Positions 57,563 through 64,000 of a stretch of 64,000 nucleotides of DNA are shown here, piece by piece; position 1 is the first letter of the stretch; the number at the start of each line of letters is the position of its first letter. Source of the stretch: Moellerella wisconsensis ATCC 35017 (GTDB lineage Bacteria > Pseudomonadota > Gammaproteobacteria > Enterobacterales > Enterobacteriaceae); assembly GCF_001294465.1 (NCBI RefSeq), contig NZ_LGAA01000010.1, positions 1-64,000 on the forward strand, read 5' to 3'. Under the pieces are notes generated by a model, which saw nothing but the letters and a program-made list of their open reading frames with translations, was not told the origin of the DNA and did no database searches. Position numbers and translations under genes: made by a program.

Positions 57563-58456
57563 TTAGTACTGTTTTATTGGCACGTAGTAATCAAAAGCCG
57601 CGATATGATGTTTAGGATCAGCATTCTCCATATCTTCAGGAGACAGTGGTTTTAAAATATAATGTTCAATATCATAGCCCGATCGACGAGTTAATTTTAG
57701 TTGTGGCAAATACACACCGTAGATCATATGCAAAAATTCTTGCAGATTCTGGCGTGTAGGTTCCCCTCTAAAACCAAATTTCACATAATCACCGCCCGGT
57801 AAATTAATTTCTCGGTATTTATCATTATTCAAATCTGCATTTTTAGGCTCTACCGCTGTGGTATAAAATACTGTTTGATCATCGTCATGCTCTGAATTAT
57901 GCACTACATGATGTAAACCAAAAACTTCTGTAGGAACGACGGTAGTATGACTTAAATAATAATGCCAAAAATCATGGCGCATTTTAGAGCAGGCTGTCGA
58001 CCATTCTTCCAGGGCATAACTGCAACTTTGTTCGAAACCAAGTAATTGTTTTTCAGGTAAATTAACAAACTCAGGTTCAGCATGAGGGCGCTCATCGAGA
58101 ATTATCGGCGGGCAAATACCCGTGGCACACCACTCTTCATTACGGCGGTATAATGCTGGTGTAATATTAAATTGTTTTTTAAAAGCACGCGTAAAGGTTT
58201 GTTGTGAATCAAAACGATACTGCAAAGCAATATCCAAAATTGGGCGACTAGTAAGCCTTAACGCAACAGCCGCACGAGAAAGACGCCTAGCACGAATATA
58301 GGAACCAATCGCTTGATTAGTGATCTCTTTGAACATTCGTTGCAAATGCCATTTGGAATATCCCGCTTTAGCGGCGACATTATCTAGCGAAAGGGGTTTG
58401 TCTAGATTTTCATCCAACCAGCGGAGAAGATCACGAATAATATTGGTCTGATCCAT
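57563..58456 (-). CDS. rob: AraC/XylS-type regulator Rob
   Basis: Transcription activator of the MarA/SoxS/Rob regulon for antibiotic, solvent and oxidative stress tolerance. At 297 residues (E. coli 289), it has an N-terminal pair of AraC helix-turn-helix units (about 8-105; VAAKAGYSKWHLQRMFKEIT and QTFTRAFKKQF are the key words, with the second at about 87) and a C-terminal GyrI-like ligand-binding domain. It is divergent from creA with 188 bases between. Confidence 0.93.
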   Translation of the reverse strand: MDQTNIIRDLLRWLDENLDKPLSLDNVAAKAGYSKWHLQRMFKEITNQAIGSYIRARRLSRAAVALRLTSRPILDIALQYRFDSQQTFTRAFKKQFNITPALYRRNEEWCATGICPPIILDERPHAEPEFVNLPEKQLLGFEQSCSYALEEWSTACSKMRHDFWHYYLSHTTVVPTEVFGLHHVVHNSEHDDDQTVFYTTAVEPKNADLNNDKYREINLPGGDYVKFGFRGEPTRQNLQEFLHMIYGVYLPQLKLTRRSGYDIEHYILKPLSPEDMENADPKHHIAAFDYYVPIKQY

Positions 58457-58644
58457 ATATATTCCTAGTCAATTAGACCTGAAAAATTGATATAGGTGAT
58501 TAACAATCCGCTATTCTATATCAAGTTAGCTTTTTCGTTTATAGTAAATACGTTTAATTCTATACTATTGTTCAGTAGGTTATTATTCACTACGTTATTT
58601 ATCTGCTGGATATTCGGCTAAAAAATATTTAGAGAGAAAACAGT

Positions 58645-59124
58645 ATGCGATTGCTTCATGTAAAAAACTTATTTTTAGCAGTGATATTAAGTGCTCTGCC
58701 AGCTATTTCTCATGCTGAAGTTGTTGGCTCTGTTGATACTGTTTTTAAAGTATTTGGGCCAGACCATAAGATTGTAGTCGAAGCATTTGATGATCCTGAT
58801 GTTGAGAATGTCACGTGTTATATTAGTCGAGCCAAGACCGGTGGTATAAAAGGCGGGCTTGGTTTAGCCGAAGATACTGCAGATGCAGCGATTTCTTGTC
58901 AGCAGGTTGGGCCGATTACATTAACTGATCGGATTAAACGCTCGCCTAAAAAAGGACAAGTGGTATTTCAAAAACGGACATCCTTAGTTTTCAAAAAATT
59001 GCAGGTAGTGCGTTTTTATGATGATAAACGCAATGCTCTGATTTACCTTACTTATTCAGATAAAGTTATTGAAGGCTCCCCGGATAACGCATTAAGTGCC
59101 GTACCGATCATTCCTTGGCATTAA
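58645..59124 (+). CDS. creA: CreA periplasmic protein
   Basis: A 159-residue protein (E. coli CreA 157) with a signal peptide ending about ISHAE. The family words [30 protein letters not shown] and [19 protein letters not shown] are seen, with a cysteine pair (Cys58 and Cys91 by rough count). The function is unknown. In E. coli creBCD follow; here they are missing and arcA comes next. Confidence 0.9.
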   Translation: MRLLHVKNLFLAVILSALPAISHAEVVGSVDTVFKVFGPDHKIVVEAFDDPDVENVTCYISRAKTGGIKGGLGLAEDTADAAISCQQVGPITLTDRIKRSPKKGQVVFQKRTSLVFKKLQVVRFYDDKRNALIYLTYSDKVIEGSPDNALSAVPIIPWH

Positions 59125-59134
59125 ACCTGAATAA

Positions 59135-59175
59135 AAAAATAACCGACGCTGGTCATATCAGCGTCGGTTATTTTT
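59135..59175. terminator. shared creA/arcA terminator
   Basis: A perfect 17-bp stem (AAAAATAACCGACGCTG and its complement) with a 7-base loop lies between convergent creA and arcA. Its A/T flanks allow termination in both directions. Confidence 0.9.
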
Positions 59176-59199
59176 ATATCAAAATGATTTAGACTAATA

Positions 59200-59916
59200 T
59201 TATTCGACTAAATCACCACAGAAACGATAGCCTTCACCGTGAATAGTCGCGATGATTTCTGGTGTGTCTGGTGTCGATTCAAAATGCTTACGGATGCGAC
59301 GAATAGTCACATCAACTGTACGATCATGAGGTTTAAGCTCACGGCCAGTCATTTTTTTCAGCAGTTCTTCACGGGTTTGAATTTTGCCCGGATTTTCACA
59401 GAAATGCAGCATGGCACGGAACTCACTGCGTGGCAGCTTGTAGTGCTCGCCAGCTGGGCTAACTAATGAACGGCTGTTAATGTCTAATTCCCAGCCATTA
59501 AACTTATAGCTTTCTACTTGGCGACGCTCTTCGCTATTACCTGCTAAATTCATCGTACGAGAAAGCAAGTTACGTGCACGAATAGTTAATTCGCGAGGAT
59601 TAAACGGCTTAGTAATGTAATCATCAGCACCAATTTCTAGGCCGAGAATTTTATCAACTTCGTTATCACGGCCAGTTAAAAACATTAATGCAATACTTTC
59701 TTGTTCACGTAATTCACGAGCCAGTAATAAACCATTTTTACCGGGTAAATTAATATCCATAATGACCAGATTAATATCATGGTCAGATAATACATTGTGC
59801 ATTTCAGCGCCATCAGTAGCTTCGTGAACAATATATCCTTCTGCTTCAAAAATGCTTTTGAGTGTATTGCGTGTGACAATCTCGTCTTCAACAATTAAAA
59901 TGTGAGGGGTTTGCAT
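59200..59916 (-). CDS. arcA: aerobic respiration control response regulator ArcA
   Basis: Response regulator that, phosphorylated by ArcB under low oxygen, represses TCA-cycle and aerobic respiration genes. The 238 residues equal E. coli ArcA. The receiver domain has the acidic pair in VEDE and Asp54 in [12 protein letters not shown], and the C-terminal winged-helix DNA-binding domain carries [10 protein letters not shown] and [12 protein letters not shown]. It is monocistronic. Confidence 0.97.
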   Translation of the reverse strand: MQTPHILIVEDEIVTRNTLKSIFEAEGYIVHEATDGAEMHNVLSDHDINLVIMDINLPGKNGLLLARELREQESIALMFLTGRDNEVDKILGLEIGADDYITKPFNPRELTIRARNLLSRTMNLAGNSEERRQVESYKFNGWELDINSRSLVSPAGEHYKLPRSEFRAMLHFCENPGKIQTREELLKKMTGRELKPHDRTVDVTIRRIRKHFESTPDTPEIIATIHGEGYRFCGDLVE

Positions 59917-60586
59917 AGTTGCTACCTAAATATTTAAAAATAGAAATCGTAGACTTAAGTTATGTTTTTAGTGAATGAGTTATTTATTCTTTTTGGGAAC
60001 CAAAAACCTGACATAAGTTATTAATCTTGTATTACAAAACACCAATGCATTGAATACTACTATATTTTATTCTATAGGAAGTAAGGATAAATATAGATAT
60101 TTTATGGCATGGTTTTGTTAACAGCAATATAACAGCTAATACTGCATTTACCACCTAAAAAAATAACTTTTATTGATACATATCAAAATTAATTGTAGCA
60201 CGTTAACAAAGTTTTCGATGTGTAAATTATGATAAATAAATATAAATTTTATCATAAAAGTAGAGCTAACGAGTGTGAAATTTAGGTTTTTTGGTTCTCT
60301 TTTCGGGGACTATTTCATGGTTATTTATTGAACATTAATGTGCTTAAGTTATCAACATTTAAATTAAAGTTAAATATTTTTGTTATTTAAGCTAACTTAG
60401 TTGTTTATATTGGTTTTTTAGTATATTACCGACGATGAATATTTTTTAAAATCAGAAGTTGGTATATTTACTGTAATTTGTCGATTGATATTGAGCTTGA
60501 AAATAGCTAACAATTTGACAATTTATGCTGATTGCTTTAACCAGTATAGGGTAGAAGTTAACGACTCAATAGACAGACAGGAATTT
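59917..60586. other. arcA-thrL intergenic region
   Basis: 670 AT-rich bases. It holds the arcA promoter(s) on the minus strand and the thr promoter at its right end. The E. coli genes yjjY and yjtD that normally lie here were not found. Confidence 0.5.
60515..60550 (+). promoter_or_regulatory. thr operon promoter
   Basis: A consensus -35 TTGACA (60515-60520) is followed by TTTAAC and TATAGG (60538-60550 region), the same words seen in the E. coli thr promoter, ahead of the leader peptide. Confidence 0.65.
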
Positions 60587-60658
60587 ATGCGCACAATCGG
60601 CCTGACAACCATTATTATTACAACCACCACCGAAACCACAGGTAACGGGGCGGGCTGA
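60587..60658 (+). CDS. thrL: thr operon leader peptide
   Basis: A 23-residue peptide with nine threonines and four isoleucines. It begins MRTIGLTTIII, goes on with a run of threonines, and ends GNGAG as in E. coli ThrL. Ribosome stalling at these codons when Thr-tRNA or Ile-tRNA is scarce would prevent the terminator downstream from forming. AGACAGG serves as the ribosome-binding site. Confidence 0.95.
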   Translation: MRTIGLTTIIITTTTETTGNGAG

Positions 60659-60678
60659 CGCATCTTAAAAAACAAATG

Positions 60679-60716
60679 AAAAAAGCCCGCATCCAATAAG
60701 ATGCGGGCTTTTTTTT
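60679..60716 (+). terminator. thr operon attenuator
   Basis: A hairpin GCCCGCATC / GATGCGGGC with a 6-base loop and a run of eight T residues lies between thrL and thrA. It is the attenuator terminator of the threonine operon. Confidence 0.92.
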
Positions 60717-60742
60717 GAGGCAAGGATCAGGAGATAAATACC

Positions 60743-63202
60743 ATGCGAGTATTAAAATTTGGCGGAACTTCAGTCGCAAATGATCAACGGGTATTAAACG
60801 TTGCTGAGATTGCGGAAAGTAAACTTGAAGATGGACAGGTCGCGTTGGTGCTTTCTGCACCGGCAAAAATTACCAATCATTTGGTGGCAATGATTGAAAA
60901 AACAGTAGAAGGTAAAGATGTCATTACTCATGTGAATGATGCTGAGCAGATCTTCGATACGTTATTAACAGGTTTACGCGATAAGCAGCCTGGTTTTGAT
61001 TACGAACGACTCAAAAAACTCACTGAAAACGAATTCGCCCAAATTAAACAAGTACTGCATGGTATTTCTCTTCTAGGTCAATGCCCAGACAGCATCAATG
61101 CTACTATTATTTGCCGTGGTGAAAAACTATCTATCGCTATTATGGAATCAGTATTAACTGCCCGTGGCCATAAAGTAACTGTAATAGATCCGGTGAAAAG
61201 TTTACTCGCGAAAGGGCATTATTTAGAATCGGCAGTGGATATAAGTGAATCAACACAACGTATTTCTGCATTAAATATTCCTTCTGATCATATAATTTTA
61301 ATGGCAGGATTTACTGCAGGAAATGAGAAAAACGAATTAGTTGTTCTTGGCCGTAATGGTTCAGATTATTCGGCCGCAGTATTAGCAACTTGCTTGCGTG
61401 CTGATTGCTGTGAAATATGGACGGATGTTGATGGAGTCTATACTTGTGACCCACGAGTTGTTGCTGATGCCCGATTATTAAAGGGCATGTCTTATCAAGA
61501 AGCAATGGAACTTTCTTATTTTGGCGCTAAAGTTTTACATCCCCGCACTATTGCTCCAATTGCTCAATTCCAAATTCCTTGTCTGATCAAAAATACTACT
61601 AATCCATCCGCTCCTGGAACATTAATTGGAGATGGACAAAAAGATGACAGTACGCCAGTTAAAGGGATTACTAATCTCAGTAATATGGCGATGATCAACG
61701 TATCTGGGCCGGGTATGAAAGGCATGGTCGGTATGGCTGCGCGTATTTTTTCTGTCATGTCACGTAAAGGCATCTCAGTCGTGTTAATTACGCAATCATC
61801 TTCTGAATATAGCATCAGTTTTTGTGTGCCACAAAATGAATTGAAACGTGCGCGTTTAGCGTTGGAAGAAGAATTTTATCTGGAGCTAAAAGACGGTCTA
61901 TTAGACGAGCTGGATGTTATGGAACAGCTGTCGATCATTTCGGTTGTTGGTGACGGAATGCGTACTTTGAAAGGAATTTCAGCCCGTTTCTTTGCGGCAT
62001 TAACTCGCGGTAATATTAATATTGTGGCGATAGCTCAAGGGTCATCAGAGCGTTCTATTTCTGCGGTTATTGCTAATGAAGCGGGAACGACTGCGGTACG
62101 CTTATGTCATCAGATGCTGTTCAATACAGCGCAAGTAGTTGAAGTCTTTATTGTTGGTGTCGGTGGCGTGGGTAGCGCATTGATTGAACAAATTCATCGT
62201 CAGCAGCAATGGTTACGCCAAAAACATATCGATTTGCGTGTTTGTGGGATTGCTAATTCAAAAGCTATGCTAACAGATATGCAAGGGATAGATTTGAGTC
62301 ACTGGGCATCTGCGCTGACAGAAGCTTCTGAGCCATTTAGTTTAAGCCGTTTAATTCGTTTAGAGCGTGAATATCACTTCTTGAACCCTGTTATTGTTGA
62401 TTGTACTTCTAATCAGGCGATTGCTGAGCAGTACGTTAACTTCTTGCAAGATGGCTTTAATGTCGTTACTCCAAACAAGAAAGCCAATACTCTGAGCATG
62501 GATTATTATCATCAATTGCGCGTAGCAGCTGAACATTCAAAACGTAAGTTCCTTTATGATACTAACGTCGGTGCGGGATTACCGGTGATTGAAAACTTAC
62601 AAAATTTATTAAATGCCGGGGATGAATTAGTCCATTTTAGTGGAATACTATCAGGATCATTATCCTTTATTTTTGGTAAGTTAGATGAAGGCATGTCGTT
62701 ATCTGAAGCTACGTTATTAGCTAAAGAAAAAGGATTTACTGAGCCCGATCCTCGTGATGATCTTTCGGGAATGGATGTGGCGCGTAAATTACTTATCCTC
62801 GCCCGTGAAGCGGGTTATAAATTAGAATTAGACGATATTAATATCGAACCGGTATTACCGGCTGATTTCGATAGCAGTGGCGATGTTGCTGAATTTATGA
62901 CCCGTTTGCCTTCATTAGATCAACAGTTTGCAGACAAACTTCACCAAGCAGCAGTGGATGAGAAAGTGCTGCGTTATGTTGGTATGATTGAAGAAGGGCG
63001 TTGTCAGGTTAAAATGGTTGCTGTAGATGGCAACGATCCACTGTTTAAAGTTAAAAACGGTGAGAATGCCTTAGCCTTCTATACACGCTATTATCAACCC
63101 ATCCCGTTAGTGCTGAGAGGCTATGGTGCGGGTAATGATGTCACAGCAGCCGGTGTTTTTGCTGATGTATTACGTACTTTATCGTGGAAACTGGGGGTTT
63201 AA
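60743..63202 (+). CDS. thrA: bifunctional aspartokinase I / homoserine dehydrogenase I
   Basis: Catalyses the first and third steps from aspartate to threonine and is feedback-inhibited by threonine. The 819 residues (E. coli 820) run as an aspartokinase domain with KFGGTS at 5-10, two ACT-type regulatory units (about 310-460), and a C-terminal homoserine dehydrogenase with the dinucleotide word [14 protein letters not shown], then GLPVIENL and the late [14 protein letters not shown]. It follows the attenuator and precedes thrB by two bases. Confidence 0.97.
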   Translation: MRVLKFGGTSVANDQRVLNVAEIAESKLEDGQVALVLSAPAKITNHLVAMIEKTVEGKDVITHVNDAEQIFDTLLTGLRDKQPGFDYERLKKLTENEFAQIKQVLHGISLLGQCPDSINATIICRGEKLSIAIMESVLTARGHKVTVIDPVKSLLAKGHYLESAVDISESTQRISALNIPSDHIILMAGFTAGNEKNELVVLGRNGSDYSAAVLATCLRADCCEIWTDVDGVYTCDPRVVADARLLKGMSYQEAMELSYFGAKVLHPRTIAPIAQFQIPCLIKNTTNPSAPGTLIGDGQKDDSTPVKGITNLSNMAMINVSGPGMKGMVGMAARIFSVMSRKGISVVLITQSSSEYSISFCVPQNELKRARLALEEEFYLELKDGLLDELDVMEQLSIISVVGDGMRTLKGISARFFAALTRGNINIVAIAQGSSERSISAVIANEAGTTAVRLCHQMLFNTAQVVEVFIVGVGGVGSALIEQIHRQQQWLRQKHIDLRVCGIANSKAMLTDMQGIDLSHWASALTEASEPFSLSRLIRLEREYHFLNPVIVDCTSNQAIAEQYVNFLQDGFNVVTPNKKANTLSMDYYHQLRVAAEHSKRKFLYDTNVGAGLPVIENLQNLLNAGDELVHFSGILSGSLSFIFGKLDEGMSLSEATLLAKEKGFTEPDPRDDLSGMDVARKLLILAREAGYKLELDDINIEPVLPADFDSSGDVAEFMTRLPSLDQQFADKLHQAAVDEKVLRYVGMIEEGRCQVKMVAVDGNDPLFKVKNGENALAFYTRYYQPIPLVLRGYGAGNDVTAAGVFADVLRTLSWKLGV

Positions 63203-63204
63203 AA

Positions 63205-64000
63205 GTGGTTAAAGTTTATGCGCCAGCATCAATTGGGAATGTCAGTGTCGGATTCGATGTGCTGGGTGCAGCAGTTTCTCCGATTGATGGCACGTTATTA
63301 GGTGACTGTGTTACCGTCAAATCAGCCGATGGATTCTCACTAAAAAATGAAGGGCGCTTTGTTAGTAAACTCCCTAAAAAACCTGAACACAATATCGTTT
63401 ATCAATGCTGGCAATTATTTTGTGAGCGGCTTGGCAACACATTGAATGTTGAAATGATATTAGAAAAAAATATGCCAATCGGCTCGGGATTAGGATCAAG
63501 TGCTTGTTCCGTTGTTGCTGGATTAATGGCATTAAATGAATATGCGGGAAAGCCGTTTAACGAAACCACACTGTTAGAAATGATGGGTGAACTTGAAGGG
63601 CGAATTTCAGGCAGCGTTCATTACGATAATGTGGCTCCATGTTATTTGGGCGGTTTACAGCTGATCCTCGAACAAAATGGAATTATTTCACAACCTGTAC
63701 CCGCCTTCGAACAGTGGTTCTGGGTTATGGCTTATCCTGGAATTAAAGTTTCCACGGCAGAGGCGCGTGCAATTTTACCAGACAGCTATTCGCGTAAAGA
63801 TATTATTAATCATGGGCGTTATTTATCCGGTTTTATTCATGCTTGTCATACTCAGCAGCCAGAATTAGCCGTAAGCATGATTAAAGATGTGGTTGCCGAG
63901 CCATACCGAACTCAATTATTGCCAAGGTTTGCACAAGCAAGAGAAGCCGCACGTGAAATTGGTGCATTGGCTTGTGGGATTTCTGGTTCAGGGCCGACAT
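63205..64000 (+). CDS. thrB: homoserine kinase (3' end outside the window)
   Basis: Phosphorylates homoserine for threonine synthesis. A GTG start, two bases after thrA, opens a frame that runs off the window end after 265 codons (E. coli ThrB has 310). The GHMP-kinase nucleotide loop [15 protein letters not shown] and the words NVAPCYLGG and [13 protein letters not shown] are seen, so it is a true partial gene, not a break. Confidence 0.95.
   Translation, partial: MVKVYAPASIGNVSVGFDVLGAAVSPIDGTLLGDCVTVKSADGFSLKNEGRFVSKLPKKPEHNIVYQCWQLFCERLGNTLNVEMILEKNMPIGSGLGSSACSVVAGLMALNEYAGKPFNETTLLEMMGELEGRISGSVHYDNVAPCYLGGLQLILEQNGIISQPVPAFEQWFWVMAYPGIKVSTAEARAILPDSYSRKDIINHGRYLSGFIHACHTQQPELAVSMIKDVVAEPYRTQLLPRFAQAREAAREIGALACGISGSGPT

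Noticed and set aside
63677-63868. Short open frame inside thrB
   Set aside because: It is out of frame with the clearly conserved thrB sequence that runs off the window end.

Overview
This is a chromosomal window from an AT-rich gamma-proteobacterium of the order Enterobacterales. Most proteins can be lined up with Escherichia coli homologues, and long stretches keep the E. coli gene order of the 99-to-0 minute region: yjjZ, tRNA-Leu, rsmC, holD, rimI, prfC, osmY, yjjU, yjjV, then deoCABD, smp, serB, radA, nadR, ettA, slt, trpR, yjjX, gpmB, rob, creA, arcA and thrLAB. The low GC content (about 40 percent by eye) and the loss of several E. coli neighbours suggest a Morganellaceae-like genus (Providencia, Proteus or Moellerella type). 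This placement is inference, not proof.

Layout. The window opens with a 5S rRNA gene and its terminator, the end of an rRNA operon. About 1.2 kb of AT-rich DNA follows, which may hold a decayed gene. Then come idi, the nitrate sensor/regulator pair narX-narL, and the divergent narK-narG-narH-narJ-narI cluster for nitrate import and respiration. Next are a YedI-type membrane protein, a WaaH-like LPS glycosyltransferase and a nucleoside hydrolase.

From 16.9 to 27.8 kb lies an accessory catabolic region. It holds a LuxR-type regulator; an operon of PuuB-like flavin oxidoreductase, small cupin and PuuC-like aldehyde dehydrogenase; an opposing operon of DUF3100-like membrane protein, small membrane protein and M20 amidohydrolase; a second LuxR-type regulator of the same architecture as the first; and an APC amino acid/amine permease translationally coupled to a small unknown protein. 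Together they look like uptake, hydrolysis and oxidation of an amine or amidated compound. The substrate cannot be read from the sequence, and this is the part most likely to hold undescribed biology.

From 27.9 kb onward there are phosphate genes (phoA with a Pho box, yjbB), a Fur-controlled yjjZ, and the conserved core described above. The nucleoside-salvage block has a NupC-family transporter, then deoC, deoA, deoB and deoD behind a control region with two CRP-like sites 52 bp apart and a CytR-like octamer between them. The window ends inside thrB, with the thrL attenuator upstream of thrA intact.

Regulatory DNA is legible at many points: FNR and NarL sites before narK, a Fur box, a Pho box, a sigma-S type promoter before osmY, a trp operator before trpR and many intrinsic terminators. 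No insertion sequences, prophage genes or CRISPR arrays were seen.
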